Source: Paenibacillus foliorum
GTDB taxonomy: Bacteria > Bacillota > Bacilli > Paenibacillales > NBRC-103111
NCBI RefSeq assembly: GCF_013141765.1
Contig: NZ_WHOD01000045.1
Location: forward strand, 1-64,000
Direction: 5' to 3'
Length of the DNA stretch: 64,000 nt
This document shows positions 8,225 to 16,764 of the stretch, piece by piece. The notes beneath the pieces are model-generated. The model had not been told where the DNA came from, made no database searches, and saw only the letters and a list, made by a program, of their open reading frames with translations. The position numbers and the translations under genes are program-made. The first letter of the stretch is position 1. Every line of letters starts with the position of its first letter.

Positions 8225-8260
8225 CGATTTTCCTTTAGTTACTCAAATTCACCCACATCA

Positions 8261-8282
8261 TTTTGCATACATGTATGGGTAT
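8261..8282. promoter_or_regulatory. CstR-like operator, copy 3 (half-degenerate)
   Basis: The right arm GTATGGGTAT is identical to that of the sites at 4155 and 5902. The left arm keeps only GCATAC. It precedes the rhodanese remnant on the minus strand. Confidence 0.5.
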
Positions 8283-8404
8283 ATTGTGAGATAATAATAC
8301 TTACTCACATATCCGCTTTTCTTACGTGAAGTTTTACAAGATAAGCCTTTGTCGACTTAGGATTTCGTCATGTTCTGGGACACATCCGGCTAAATCCGCT
8401 AATT

Positions 8405-8432
8405 TGTTTACATAATTATTATTATGTTAATT
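8405..8432. other. dif-like 11-6-11 site, copy 1
   Basis: Left arm TGTTTACATAA, 6-bp spacer TTATTA, right arm TTATGTTAATT. The left arm read on the minus strand is TTATGTAAACA, which resembles the XerD-binding half of Bacillus dif. Related sites lie at 20940 and 54649. Confidence 0.5.
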
Positions 8433-8601
8433 CATTCGAAATGCCATCATCTTCTTGTCCCCCACAGAACACCCACTAAACCTTATGCGATGTCCGATTT
8501 GTGCATTTTCAAATGAAACAAATCCCCCTACAAAAAAATAAAAAGCCTGATTCCTCAAGCTTTTCTTCGATATATTATGTAAGTACATTTATATTAAAAA
8601 A

Positions 8602-8638
8602 AAGAATCTTCAATCTATAAATAGATCAAAGATTCTTT
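8602..8638 (-). terminator. Intrinsic terminator after mqo
   Basis: Outer arms AAGAATCTT and AAGATTCTT with an inner ATCTAT/ATAGAT pair are followed by a T-run on the minus strand. A second, weaker minus-strand hairpin with T-run lies at 8541-8564. Confidence 0.8.
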
Positions 8639-8659
8639 CATCATAGAAACGATTGCTCA

Positions 8660-10159
8660 TTAACTATAGACTAGCTCTTTTTTGCTTAGGCCAAGCGTCT
8701 CTGCTGTTGAAGTATGAATTTCGTGCAGAAGCTCTGGATTTTCCATTAGTGGTACGCCATATGAAGGAATCATTTCTTTAATTTTCGGTTCCCAATCTAT
8801 CATATGTTGCGGGAAGCATTTATTAATTATCTCAAGCATAACGTGAACAGCAGTAGAAGCACCTGGAGAAGCACCCAGTAATGCTGCAATCGAGCCATCA
8901 GCGGCACTAATAACTTCCGTACCAAATTGAAGAGTACCTTTGCCGCCAGCTTCAGTATCTTTGATAACTTGCACCCGTTGGCCCGCTACTACTAAATCCC
9001 AATCATCGCTTTTGGCGGTAGGGATAAACTCTCGTAACTCTTCCATTCTCTTTTCTTTCGATAACATGACTTGCTCGATCAGGTATTTTGTCAATGACAT
9101 GTTCTTCGCACCTGCCGATAACATAGTTACGATATTATCCGATTTTACGGAAGTAACCAAATCAAACATTGAACCGGTTTTTAAAAACTTAGGTGAAAAG
9201 CCGGCAAACGGTCCAAATAGCAAAGATTTTTTATTGTCGATAAATCTTGTGTCAAGATGCGGAACAGACATTGGTGGAGCTCCAACCTTAGCTTTTCCGT
9301 ATACTTTTGCATGATGCTGCGCTACAACATCCGGATTATTACACACCATAAATATCCCGCTTACAGGGAATCCTCCAAAATGTTTTCCTTCAGGAATACC
9401 GGATTTTTGCAGTAAATGCAGGCTTCCTCCCCCGCCACCGATAAAGACGAATTTTGCAGTATGGTGCTCGATGTTACCTCTGTCGTTTCGTACTTTCAAT
9501 TCCCACGAGCCGTCGCTAGTACGTTTAATATTATCAACGCTATGTTTGTATTTGATATCGACGTTATTACTTTTTAAGTGATCAAACAAAATACGCGTTA
9601 AAGCACCAAAGTTGACATCAGTTCCAGAGTCGATTTTTGTTGCCGCTATGGGTTCATTCGATGGACGATCTTGTATAATAAGCGGGATCCATTCCATCAG
9701 TTTTACAGGGTCATCGGAAAATTCCATCCCTTGAAACAGAGAATTATTTGACATCGCTTCATAACGTTTCTTTAAAAACGTTACATTTTGTTCCCCTTGT
9801 ACCATACTCATATGAGGCAATGGCATGATAAAGTCCTGTGGATTACGTATCAGGTTGCTGTTCACAAGATAAGACCAAAACTGCATTGAAAGCTGAAACT
9901 GTTCATTAATATTGATAGCTTTGCTAATATCTATAGAACCGTCTGGTTTTTCGACAGTGTAGTTCAGCTCGCACAGTGCCGCATGCCCTGTTCCTGCATT
10001 ATTCCATTCGTTAGAGCTTTCTTCTCCTGCATTTTCGAGCTTCTCAAACACTGTAATTACCCAATCCGGTACTAATTCTTTCAGAAGTGTCCCTAAAGTT
10101 GCACTCATGATTCCGGCACCAATTAAGATGACGTCTGTCTTAGTTTCTCTGTTGCTCAT
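8660..10159 (-). CDS. mqo: Malate:quinone oxidoreductase
   Basis: This roughly 500-residue flavoprotein oxidises malate to oxaloacetate and passes electrons to the quinone pool at the membrane, bypassing NAD-linked malate dehydrogenase. The FAD-binding [18 protein letters not shown] start, the [30 protein letters not shown] block and the C-terminal [16 protein letters not shown] are characteristic of the Mqo family, and length is normal. I prefer the start MSNRET at 10159, because AAGGATGG lies 5 bases before it. An ATG three codons upstream overlaps that ribosome site. It is monocistronic, with a terminator at 8602. Confidence 0.95.
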   Translation of the reverse strand: MSNRETKTDVILIGAGIMSATLGTLLKELVPDWVITVFEKLENAGEESSNEWNNAGTGHAALCELNYTVEKPDGSIDISKAININEQFQLSMQFWSYLVNSNLIRNPQDFIMPLPHMSMVQGEQNVTFLKKRYEAMSNNSLFQGMEFSDDPVKLMEWIPLIIQDRPSNEPIAATKIDSGTDVNFGALTRILFDHLKSNNVDIKYKHSVDNIKRTSDGSWELKVRNDRGNIEHHTAKFVFIGGGGGSLHLLQKSGIPEGKHFGGFPVSGIFMVCNNPDVVAQHHAKVYGKAKVGAPPMSVPHLDTRFIDNKKSLLFGPFAGFSPKFLKTGSMFDLVTSVKSDNIVTMLSAGAKNMSLTKYLIEQVMLSKEKRMEELREFIPTAKSDDWDLVVAGQRVQVIKDTEAGGKGTLQFGTEVISAADGSIAALLGASPGASTAVHVMLEIINKCFPQHMIDWEPKIKEMIPSYGVPLMENPELLHEIHTSTAETLGLSKKELVYS

Positions 10160-10169
10160 TTTTACCATC

Positions 10170-10890
10170 CTTATTCCCTAAAATTTGCAGAAAGGATTTA
10201 GGCGCTCCTACTTAGACGCTACAGCAAGCCAGGACCCGACCTAGTTACACACCTTTTCTGGATCAATTATAAGTCTATATATTAAAAAAATATTTATATA
10301 CTATTATATGATAGTTATAAGCTATACGACAAGATGTGCGGCGAAAAAGCCTTACCGGATAATCTTTAAACCGTAATCATCACCCAGCGGTACAACACAC
10401 TAGCTAAACAAATCGCTATATTTATGGTTCTTTATTTGCTTATCTTTGTTTTTTATGTAAAAGTTGGTGCAATCTCCATTTTCTCTTTAATTTATTATTT
10501 ACTTCGATTCACAAATTTGATAAAATCGTGCATTAATTCTATCAACAATCATTCCATAATCTCACCTGATAAATTACGTAGATCTTTATATAAAATCATT
10601 CTATCATTACTATATAACCATCATCCTATTATACCATATGTTAGGATTAACAGTACGCATATCCACGGGCTAGTTTAGTAGATTTCTAGAATTGATTGCT
10701 AAGTTGGATACGATCATCTGAGCTGCTAGGGTTTGAACAAGTTTGTGTTTGTTGCAACGGTGCACTTCGATAAATGAGAACAGAGTTACGGCATGTCCGA
10801 TTTATTCGGTACATTCGCGAGATGGAGGGTAAACTGTTGAATTCACCTTACTAGGGGAATGACCATACAATAACGGAGTATTAAAATCCT
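10170..10890. other. Long AT-rich intergenic region
   Basis: No convincing gene was found. An 84-codon plus-strand frame at 10424-10678 has no ribosome site and a low-complexity composition. The mqo promoter must lie at the left end of this stretch. Confidence 0.5.
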
Positions 10891-10904
10891 GAGGAGTGAA
10901 TAAA

Positions 10905-11375
10905 TTGATCAAACTAACCTTGGATATTGCAAAACAATTGCTTACAGTCGCTGAACACAAAGCCAGGCAAATGGGGCTGTCCAGTGATATCGCGATCGTT
11001 GATGAGGGTGCGAACCTAATCGCTTTCAATCGCATGGACAATGCCCGAATTGCTGGTATCGACATCTCCCAGAATAAGGCTTGGACTAGCGTAGCTATGC
11101 AGATGCCGACAGCCAACCTTGCTCAATCGGCGCTTCCTGGTGGTCCCTCGTTCGGTATCAATACTACCAACCATGGTAGACTTGTTATCTTGGGCGGAGG
11201 CATCCCTTTCGTCAGCAAAAACAAAGTCATCGGTGGCATCGGTGTAAGTGGAGGCACGAGCGCTCAAGACATCGAAGTGGCCAATGCAGCCGTTCAAGCC
11301 TTTATGAGCCTACTTGGAGTTGGAGACGCGGCAATAACTAATGCTCGTATCGGTTCTAGCCATTCTTACAGGTGA
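10905..11375 (+). CDS. GlcG/HbpS-like (DUF336) protein
   Basis: The protein (about 156 residues) has the GlcG/HbpS family pattern: LTLDIAKQLLTVAEHKA, IAIVDEGANLIAFNRMDNA, KAWTSVAM, and GGIPFVSKNKVIGGIGVSGGTSAQDIEVA near the C-terminus. Members bind small ligands such as haem, or accompany glycolate and diol catabolic genes. No ligand can be assigned here. GAGGAG ends 8 bases before the TTG at 10905. A GTG at 10896 overlaps that site, so I take the TTG. It is the only plus-strand gene in the first 19 kb. Confidence 0.82.
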   Translation: MIKLTLDIAKQLLTVAEHKARQMGLSSDIAIVDEGANLIAFNRMDNARIAGIDISQNKAWTSVAMQMPTANLAQSALPGGPSFGINTTNHGRLVILGGGIPFVSKNKVIGGIGVSGGTSAQDIEVANAAVQAFMSLLGVGDAAITNARIGSSHSYR

Positions 11376-11598
11376 TTGACACAATAGAAAGCTACTACTA
11401 GCTGCTGTTTATTCCACATTCCCCTTCCTTATTAACCATGTCTTCAATTGCCCAATTGCTTGTTTAGATACTGGGACACTCGTTCTCAAATAGACTATTT
11501 GACAAAACTGCCAGTTAGTTTACGGCTGAAGATTGCATAACAATTGAATACTTTTATCCAATCGGGAATAGGGCCCAGTTCTTGTCCATGATCGGCAA

Positions 11599-11644
11599 AT
11601 GGATCAAGTTCTTGTCTTTAGCTTTGGACAAGAACCTGATCCAT
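11599..11644. repeat. 18-bp inverted repeat (17 of 18 paired)
   Basis: Arms at 11599-11616 and 11627-11644 are complementary except for one position. The right arm overlaps the start of the 79-bp repeat at 11622. It may be the end of a lost insertion element. Confidence 0.6.
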
Positions 11645-11700
11645 TGAAATGAAAAAACCGCGCTAGTGCGCGGATTTTTAGTGGGATAGAACTTATTTTC
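11622..11700 (-). repeat. 79-bp repeat, copy A (with hairpin)
   Basis: It is related along its length to 14790-14868: CTTTGGACAA start, GAAATG/AAAATG, a CGCG hairpin (arms CCGCGC and GCGCGG here), then a T-rich end. Read on the minus strand the hairpin is followed by a T-run, so it may also terminate transcription. Confidence 0.65.
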
Positions 11701-11803
11701 GACCACGCCACCTCCAATTGAACTTCCGTTGTTATCCGTAAAAATAAAATTATGAATTGTGCACTGAACACCTGCCAAGCCATCGAGTAGCTAGAGTTCT
11801 GAG

Positions 11804-12406
11804 TCACTTTGGCGAAGCCCACACCAGATGAATGGTGTTAAATATGTACCTCTCCATACGGTGAACATGTACATTTGATTGTTGAAGAATATCCATTATA
11901 TCTCGGTCCAAATGACAGCCGACTAATCGTTTGAACATAGGTTCCATCATCTTTTGGGTTCCACCGATCCATCGGTTTGAACTAAGACCATGCTCCATTA
12001 ACAGAATTTGTCCTCCTGGTTTGCACAAGAAGCTAAGTGATTTCAATACTTGAACAGGATTGTCGTAGCCGCAAAAGGATAATGTTGATACGATTGTATC
12101 GAATGAGTTCTCGGGAAATGATAGCGCCTCAATATCGGTTTGCAAAAACGTTGCCCGAATTCCACTCTCGGCAGCAGAAGCTTTGGCTTTCGACAACATC
12201 TCACTGCTGAAATCGACAGCTATCACTTCAACATCTTTAGGATAAAAGCTAAAATTTGCTCCAGCGCCAACGGCAACCTCCAATACCTTCCCCTTCGCAC
12301 TTCGAAGCAATGCTGATCGCCATTTTCGCTCAGATTGCTGCTTTCTTCTTATTTCGTACACTTTGGATTGTTTATCAAATTTACGGATTAATTTCTCTTT
12401 ACTCAC
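11804..12406 (-). CDS. Class I SAM-dependent methyltransferase in the sel operon
   Basis: A UbiE-like methyltransferase of about 200 residues. Motif I is VLEVAVGAGANFSFYP, the acidic loop is VIAVDFSSEML, motif II is FDTIVSTLSFCGY, and LCKPGGQILLMEHG is the post-II strand. I chose the GTG at 12406 because a strong GGAGG lies 6 bases before it. A longer frame from 12496 (TTG) or 12487 (ATG) would add a hydrophobic N-terminal helix but has no ribosome site. The gene follows selU by 97 bp with no terminator seen, and so may be co-transcribed with selD-selU. The substrate is unknown. Confidence 0.8.
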   Translation of the reverse strand: MSKEKLIRKFDKQSKVYEIRRKQQSERKWRSALLRSAKGKVLEVAVGAGANFSFYPKDVEVIAVDFSSEMLSKAKASAAESGIRATFLQTDIEALSFPENSFDTIVSTLSFCGYDNPVQVLKSLSFLCKPGGQILLMEHGLSSNRWIGGTQKMMEPMFKRLVGCHLDRDIMDILQQSNVHVHRMERYIFNTIHLVWASPK

Positions 12407-12502
12407 GGTACACCTCCGTTTACATAATCTGTATAGGATCAATCCAAAAAAAAGGAGCACTACAACTGTTGCCAGTTTGCACTCCATTTTAACCAATACA
12501 GA

Positions 12503-13561
12503 TTACATTTGATTTATACTTATCGAATCGGCAGCTAATGACTTTAAAAATTCTTTTACAGCCACAACGGCATCTTCAATCGTCTCTGCATGAATAGTCA
12601 TTATTTCTTGTTTATATTTTGTCATCGTATGCTCATAGCGAGGATCATAGTAATTCTCTAATAGGAGGCTGACAGCGTACTCAAATTGATCTTCGTTAAG
12701 AGCTGTCTCAATTTCTTTGGCGATCGGGGTGTGGATCCGGTCCTTTATATGCCGATACGCTTGAAGCAATTCTTGTTTGTTTTCCCAAGGACTATAATCT
12801 TCAATTATATGACGGGCACGCTCAAGAATAGGCATTTCAATGTACAGTTGTGAACCGGTATCCTTTTTGCTAACAATGAACTCAGGAATGACCGCTTTTC
12901 CAATACGTTTGCTTTCACCCTCTATGAGAAAATAAGGTGAATCCTTCAACTTCAGAAGGTTAGTGACAAGTAGGGCTTCAAATGTTTTCTGATTGTTAGC
13001 TTTAAGCCCGACATGTCCGAAAATGGATCCCCGATGCCCCGCAAGTGCTTCTAAGTCCAAAACTGGGTATCCGTCCACCTGTAGACGTCTTAATATAGCT
13101 GTTTTTCCAGCCCCTGTATTCCCAGAAATCACACAGGCCCGAGGTTTAAAATCCATCTTCTCCAGCGCATCGATTACCCATCTACGATAGGAACGGAAGC
13201 CCCCTGTTAAACGATAAGTTCGTATGCCCATAAACGAAAGAACTGTAGCAGATGTATGACTTCGCATACCGCCGCGCCAACAGAAAACCACCTTTTGCTC
13301 TTTGATTCCTTCAAACATTTTCACAAAAGATGGCAATTTGGCAGAAATAATTTCAAGACCTCTATCTTTAGCAGCCTGAACACTCTCTTGCTTATAGATG
13401 GTTCCAATTTCTGCACGCTCGTTATCATCAAAAAAAGGTATGTTTATGCTTCCTGGAATCGTTGAGTCCTGAAACTCAGAAGGCGAACGAACGTCAATCA
13501 TAACTAACTCTTTCTTGTCCTTAAGAGCTAACAACTCTTCTATGGTGATGTCTTGAAACAA
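12503..13561 (-). CDS. selU: tRNA 2-selenouridine synthase
   Basis: The 352-residue SelU/MnmH (YbbB) protein replaces sulfur by selenium in 2-thiouridine at the wobble position of Lys, Glu and Gln tRNAs, via a geranylated intermediate. The N-terminal rhodanese domain has the family's CWRGGMRSH active-site loop (near residue 95). A P-loop GNTGAGKT (near residue 150) opens the C-terminal domain, followed by LEALAGHRGSIFG. Length is normal. The start is TTG with AAGGAG 9 bases upstream. It follows selD by 14 bp in the same operon, so its selenophosphate donor is made alongside. Confidence 0.95.
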   Translation of the reverse strand: MFQDITIEELLALKDKKELVMIDVRSPSEFQDSTIPGSINIPFFDDNERAEIGTIYKQESVQAAKDRGLEIISAKLPSFVKMFEGIKEQKVVFCWRGGMRSHTSATVLSFMGIRTYRLTGGFRSYRRWVIDALEKMDFKPRACVISGNTGAGKTAILRRLQVDGYPVLDLEALAGHRGSIFGHVGLKANNQKTFEALLVTNLLKLKDSPYFLIEGESKRIGKAVIPEFIVSKKDTGSQLYIEMPILERARHIIEDYSPWENKQELLQAYRHIKDRIHTPIAKEIETALNEDQFEYAVSLLLENYYDPRYEHTMTKYKQEIMTIHAETIEDAVVAVKEFLKSLAADSISINQM

Positions 13562-13575
13562 TGGATTTCGCTCCT

Positions 13576-14625
13576 TTAAATAACGACGATATGGCCTGGA
13601 TGCTCTATTGTTGTTTCTCCGATCATACTGGCTTCGACCCCGGCAAGTTTCAGTTTACTGAGCAACTCATCTGCTTGATCTCCGGCAACAGAGATTAAAA
13701 GACCTCCGGATGTAACAGCATCGCATAAGATCCACTGTCCGATTTGGTCTAATGTGTCTGGGAATGTAATTGAATTCTGTACATGAGAGAAATTATTTTT
13801 TGTGCCTCCAGGAACAAAACCCTCTTCAGCTAATTCCCTGACTCTTGGCAACAAAGGCACATCATTTGCAATAATGCGAATTCCGACTTTACTGCCTTTT
13901 GCCATTTCAAGTGAGTGCCCTATCAAGCCAAAACCAGTTACATCTGTGCAGGCATGTACCTCAAAGGGCTCCATAGTTTCTGCAGCCGTTTTGTTCAGTG
14001 TAGCCATAACCTGTGTTACTCGTAGTACTTCATCTTCAGTTAACCGATCTTTCTTAATGGAGGTTGTCAATATACCTACACCAATCGGCTTCGTTAAGAT
14101 CAGTTTATCTCCCGGAATGGCTCCTGCATTGGTTCGTATCTTTTGAGGATGTACCAATCCTGTTACAGCAAGCCCGAATTTGGGTTCATTATCGTCAATG
14201 GAATGTCCCCCGACGAGTGTAATGCCTGCTTCAATCATTTTATCGCCAGCACCACGTAAAATTTCAGCAAGCACTTGCTTGTCCAAGGTACGAATCGGAA
14301 AAGCAACGATATTTAACGCTGTAAGCGGCTTGCCACCCATAGCATAAATGTCACTGATTGCATTTGCAGCAGCGACCTGTCCAAACGAATACGGGTCATC
14401 AACAATAGGGGTAAAAAAGTCTACAGTCTGTACGAGAGCGAGCTCATCGCTTAATTTATAAACACCGGCGTCATCACTTGTGTCAATGCCTACAAGAAGG
14501 TTTGGATTCGCTATGGCTGTTGGTAATGACTTAATCACCTCAGAAAGATCTGCGGGACCAATTTTGCATCCACACCCCCCCTTTGTTGAATAAGATGTTA
14601 GCTTAATTTTATTTGTTGTCGACAA
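13576..14625 (-). CDS. selD: Selenide, water dikinase (selenophosphate synthetase)
   Basis: The 349-residue protein makes monoselenophosphate from selenide and ATP. The N-terminal KGGCGCKIGP has Cys18, Cys20 and Lys21, matching the catalytic Cys-Gly-Cys-Lys of the family, so this is the Cys and not the selenocysteine form. LVGIDTSDDAGVYKL and TVDFFTPIVDDPYSFG are ATP/metal-binding segments. The start is TTG with AAGGGTG 7 bases upstream. It is the first gene of the selD-selU-methyltransferase run. No selA, selB or selC is visible in the window, so use for tRNA selenouridine is the supported role. Confidence 0.96.
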   Translation of the reverse strand: MSTTNKIKLTSYSTKGGCGCKIGPADLSEVIKSLPTAIANPNLLVGIDTSDDAGVYKLSDELALVQTVDFFTPIVDDPYSFGQVAAANAISDIYAMGGKPLTALNIVAFPIRTLDKQVLAEILRGAGDKMIEAGITLVGGHSIDDNEPKFGLAVTGLVHPQKIRTNAGAIPGDKLILTKPIGVGILTTSIKKDRLTEDEVLRVTQVMATLNKTAAETMEPFEVHACTDVTGFGLIGHSLEMAKGSKVGIRIIANDVPLLPRVRELAEEGFVPGGTKNNFSHVQNSITFPDTLDQIGQWILCDAVTSGGLLISVAGDQADELLSKLKLAGVEASMIGETTIEHPGHIVVI

Positions 14626-14789
14626 TGTACTTCACCCTTTCTTTACACAGTAGGAAATATGTATCTTCATATCTTTATTATCTTTACGATATGTTTTAAT
14701 AATAACCTTTTAACTCGACAAAATCTAATATCTGGAGAATATAATGACATCTTCCAATAGTTCAACTCAAACAGATTTAATCAACAAAA

Positions 14790-14868
14790 CTTTGGACAAA
14801 AACTTGACCCCTTAAAATGAAAAATACGCGCTGGGCGCGTATTCTTATGGGGCTATGATCTTATCCTC
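14790..14868 (-). repeat. 79-bp repeat, copy B (with hairpin)
   Basis: It is the counterpart of copy A at 11622-11700, in the same orientation, with hairpin arms TACGCGC and GCGCGTA. On the minus strand it lies directly after a 23-codon frame end (QPTEAVVIEGLLRIM, stop at 14869), which may be the tail of a lost gene. The two copies bracket the sel operon. Confidence 0.65.
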
Positions 14869-14942
14869 TTACATGATCCTCAGAAGCCCTTCGATAACGA
14901 CTGCTTCTGTCGGCTGCGACCATCCTGCTTGATCCCAATCCG

Positions 14943-15683
14943 TCATCCTTTTAATTTGGAATATCTTAAAATTTTCCTATACATTGTTTTGTTTTTCAAC
15001 GCGTTAAAAATACTCATATCCGGTCTAGTGTTTATTTCAAGAATCCAAGGCTTTAAATTAGAATCAATAGCTATATCAACCCCAAAAGCTTTATTTCTTC
15101 GATAACTTTCTCGAAGAACAACACTTGCTTGTTTTCCCAATTTCCCAATTTCTTTAATATAATTTGACCTCTTACTTCCTGTAAGATGTGATTGGAGAAG
15201 GGTTTCTATTGGTAAAGGTGTGCCTCCACTGTGGAAATTAGTTACTATTTTTCTCGCCTTAGCTAATCGCCCAATAATACCTGTCACAACTAGTTGTCTA
15301 TTTCTGTTCGTTTGCACCATAACCCTTATATCAAGTGGACGTTTATTATGTTTCAACAGATCAATACTCTTTTGAACTACATATTTGTTTTTAACTAGCA
15401 AATTATGAAGTGATCTATATAATTCTTCAAATGAATCGTAGCTTCTTGAAGCCGTTCCTCCCTTTAAGATATATTTCTTATCTGTTTTAGTTATTTTATA
15501 TATTCCTCGGCCTCCCGTGCCTTCATCTGGTTTTAAGTAGAGTGAGCCATATCGCCCTAGCATTTCGATCATTTTAGATTTAGTTGCAGCTTGTGTGTCA
15601 GGTAAATATTTACTTATACTGCTATATCTTTTCATGAAATTATGCTTGCCTAGTTTACCCATTTTATATTTTACCTTTTTCAC
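14943..15683 (-). CDS. YheC/YheD-like ATP-grasp spore-coat-associated protein
   Basis: The 246-residue protein is a YheC/D-type ATP-grasp. SLYLKPDEGTGGRGIYKI is the nucleotide-binding loop, DIRVMVQTNRNRQLVVTGIIGR precedes the catalytic core, and FGVDIAIDSNLKPWILEINTRPD is the metal-binding end. In Bacillus these proteins are endospore coat-associated and their ligase substrate is not known. The start is GTG with GGAGG 8 bases before it. It is shorter than the usual 350-450 residues and lacks the N-terminal extension. It sits alone and looks intact. Confidence 0.85.
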   Translation of the reverse strand: MKKVKYKMGKLGKHNFMKRYSSISKYLPDTQAATKSKMIEMLGRYGSLYLKPDEGTGGRGIYKITKTDKKYILKGGTASRSYDSFEELYRSLHNLLVKNKYVVQKSIDLLKHNKRPLDIRVMVQTNRNRQLVVTGIIGRLAKARKIVTNFHSGGTPLPIETLLQSHLTGSKRSNYIKEIGKLGKQASVVLRESYRRNKAFGVDIAIDSNLKPWILEINTRPDMSIFNALKNKTMYRKILRYSKLKG

Positions 15684-15821
15684 TCTATCGCCCTCCTACA
15701 CCTCGTTCTGAAGTAATATATGCGAATAGGTTCATAGAAGGTACAGGCATTAGATGATTTTGTAAAACCTGTCTTCTGTTCACCAGAAATATCGATTAAA
15801 TTCCCATTTCGTAGGGAAAAT

Positions 15822-15850
15822 AAAAAAGCCACCCTAAGCTAGGTGACTCA
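15822..15850 (-). terminator. Intrinsic terminator after GntR gene
   Basis: On the minus strand a GTCACC/GGGTGGC-type stem is followed by TTTTTTA. It is 140 bp after the GntR stop codon. Confidence 0.7.
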
Positions 15851-15991
15851 AGTAATACTATAGAGATTAATAACTGCACGATGCGATGATTAATCCAAGA
15901 CATTTCCCGCGTTAATCGATACCATGAAGTGTAGACGAATCGAAACACTTTCTTCATCATACATATGGCCGCTTTTGGCTATTTCTTCTTT

Positions 15992-16690
15992 TTACGTAAT
16001 TATTCCACTCGTCAACAGCTCATGCCCTTCTATAAACAATCTTCTTGTTCGACTTTGGGAATTGTTCAGATGATGCTCCAACCGCTCCACGGCTAGCTCA
16101 ACGTTACCCTCAGATAGAGCTGAGAGCACTTGCAGATGCTCCGACCACTCTATCTGAAGCAGGTCCTTCTGGATATCCGGATGCAGCACCAGAAGATAAC
16201 GTTGAATCCGTTCAATATATTGTTCCACCAGCTGTCTCAACATATCGTTGCCGCAGTGTTTTAAATACATGCCATGCAAATCATCGTTCATCTTTGCAAG
16301 AGTAAGTAAGGCCTCCTCAAGCGTTTGCTCTTGAGTGAATGTAACTGATTCCCAGTCCTTCAGCATGTCTAGGATGTGTTCCTTCTCGATAATAACCGCT
16401 GCTTTACGTAGTGCAAGCAATTCCAATGTTCGGCGAAGCTCGAATATGTCGTCGAGCTCCTTCACGCTCATGTGCATCACGAACATTCCCTTATAGGGTA
16501 CGGCTGTAACCAATCCTTCGGCTATCAAGCGAGAGAGTGACTCCCGTATAGGAATATTGGACACTTCCAGCTCCCTAGCCAATTGGTCGATATTGATTTT
16601 GTCACCAGGCTTTAATCGATGATTAAGAATAAACTCTTTGATGATGTTATAAATTTCTTCTGTCATTACGGAACGTGTTAGCTTGCGCAT
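15992..16690 (-). CDS. GntR-family (FCD) transcriptional regulator
   Basis: The 232-residue FadR-type regulator has an N-terminal winged helix (about residues 10-75: IKEFILNHRLKPGDKINIDQ, then ELEVSNIPIRESLSRL for the recognition helix). A C-terminal all-helical FCD domain follows (DIFELRRTLELLALR onwards, with HGMYLKHCGNDMLRQLV containing metal-binding-type residues). Such proteins sense sugar acids and related carboxylates. It lies 74 bp downstream of the enolase-superfamily gene, on the same strand. Palindromes at 16722 and 18047 are likely operators. GAGGTG precedes the ATG. Confidence 0.9.
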   Translation of the reverse strand: MRKLTRSVMTEEIYNIIKEFILNHRLKPGDKINIDQLARELEVSNIPIRESLSRLIAEGLVTAVPYKGMFVMHMSVKELDDIFELRRTLELLALRKAAVIIEKEHILDMLKDWESVTFTQEQTLEEALLTLAKMNDDLHGMYLKHCGNDMLRQLVEQYIERIQRYLLVLHPDIQKDLLQIEWSEHLQVLSALSEGNVELAVERLEHHLNNSQSRTRRLFIEGHELLTSGIIT

Positions 16691-16721
16691 TGTGCACCTC
16701 GGTCATGTCCAAACATTTATC

Positions 16722-16742
16722 ATGTATGGTTAAAATATACAT
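16722..16742. promoter_or_regulatory. Candidate GntR operator in front of its own gene
   Basis: Arms ATGTAT and ATACAT lie 32 bp upstream of the GntR start codon. The TGTA/TACA halves recur upstream of the enolase-superfamily gene at 18047. Confidence 0.45.
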
Positions 16743-16764
16743 ACGTAATTCGGCTATATCTCCC

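Noticed and set aside
8940-9314. 124-codon plus-strand frame opposite mqo
   Set aside because: Mqo is complete and conserved on the other strand; this frame has no supporting motif.
10424-10678. 84-codon frame in the AT-rich region after mqo
   Set aside because: It has no ribosome site or recognisable domain and a low-complexity hydrophobic composition typical of random AT-rich DNA.
12407-12496. N-terminal membrane helix on the methyltransferase
   Set aside because: The extra 30 codons have no ribosome site, while GGAGG lies 6 bases before the GTG at 12406. The helix is probably not translated, though this is not certain.
13576-14625. SelD as a selenoprotein with an in-frame TGA
   Set aside because: The active-site position is a normal Cys codon (GGCGCKIGP), and no selA, selB or selC is seen.
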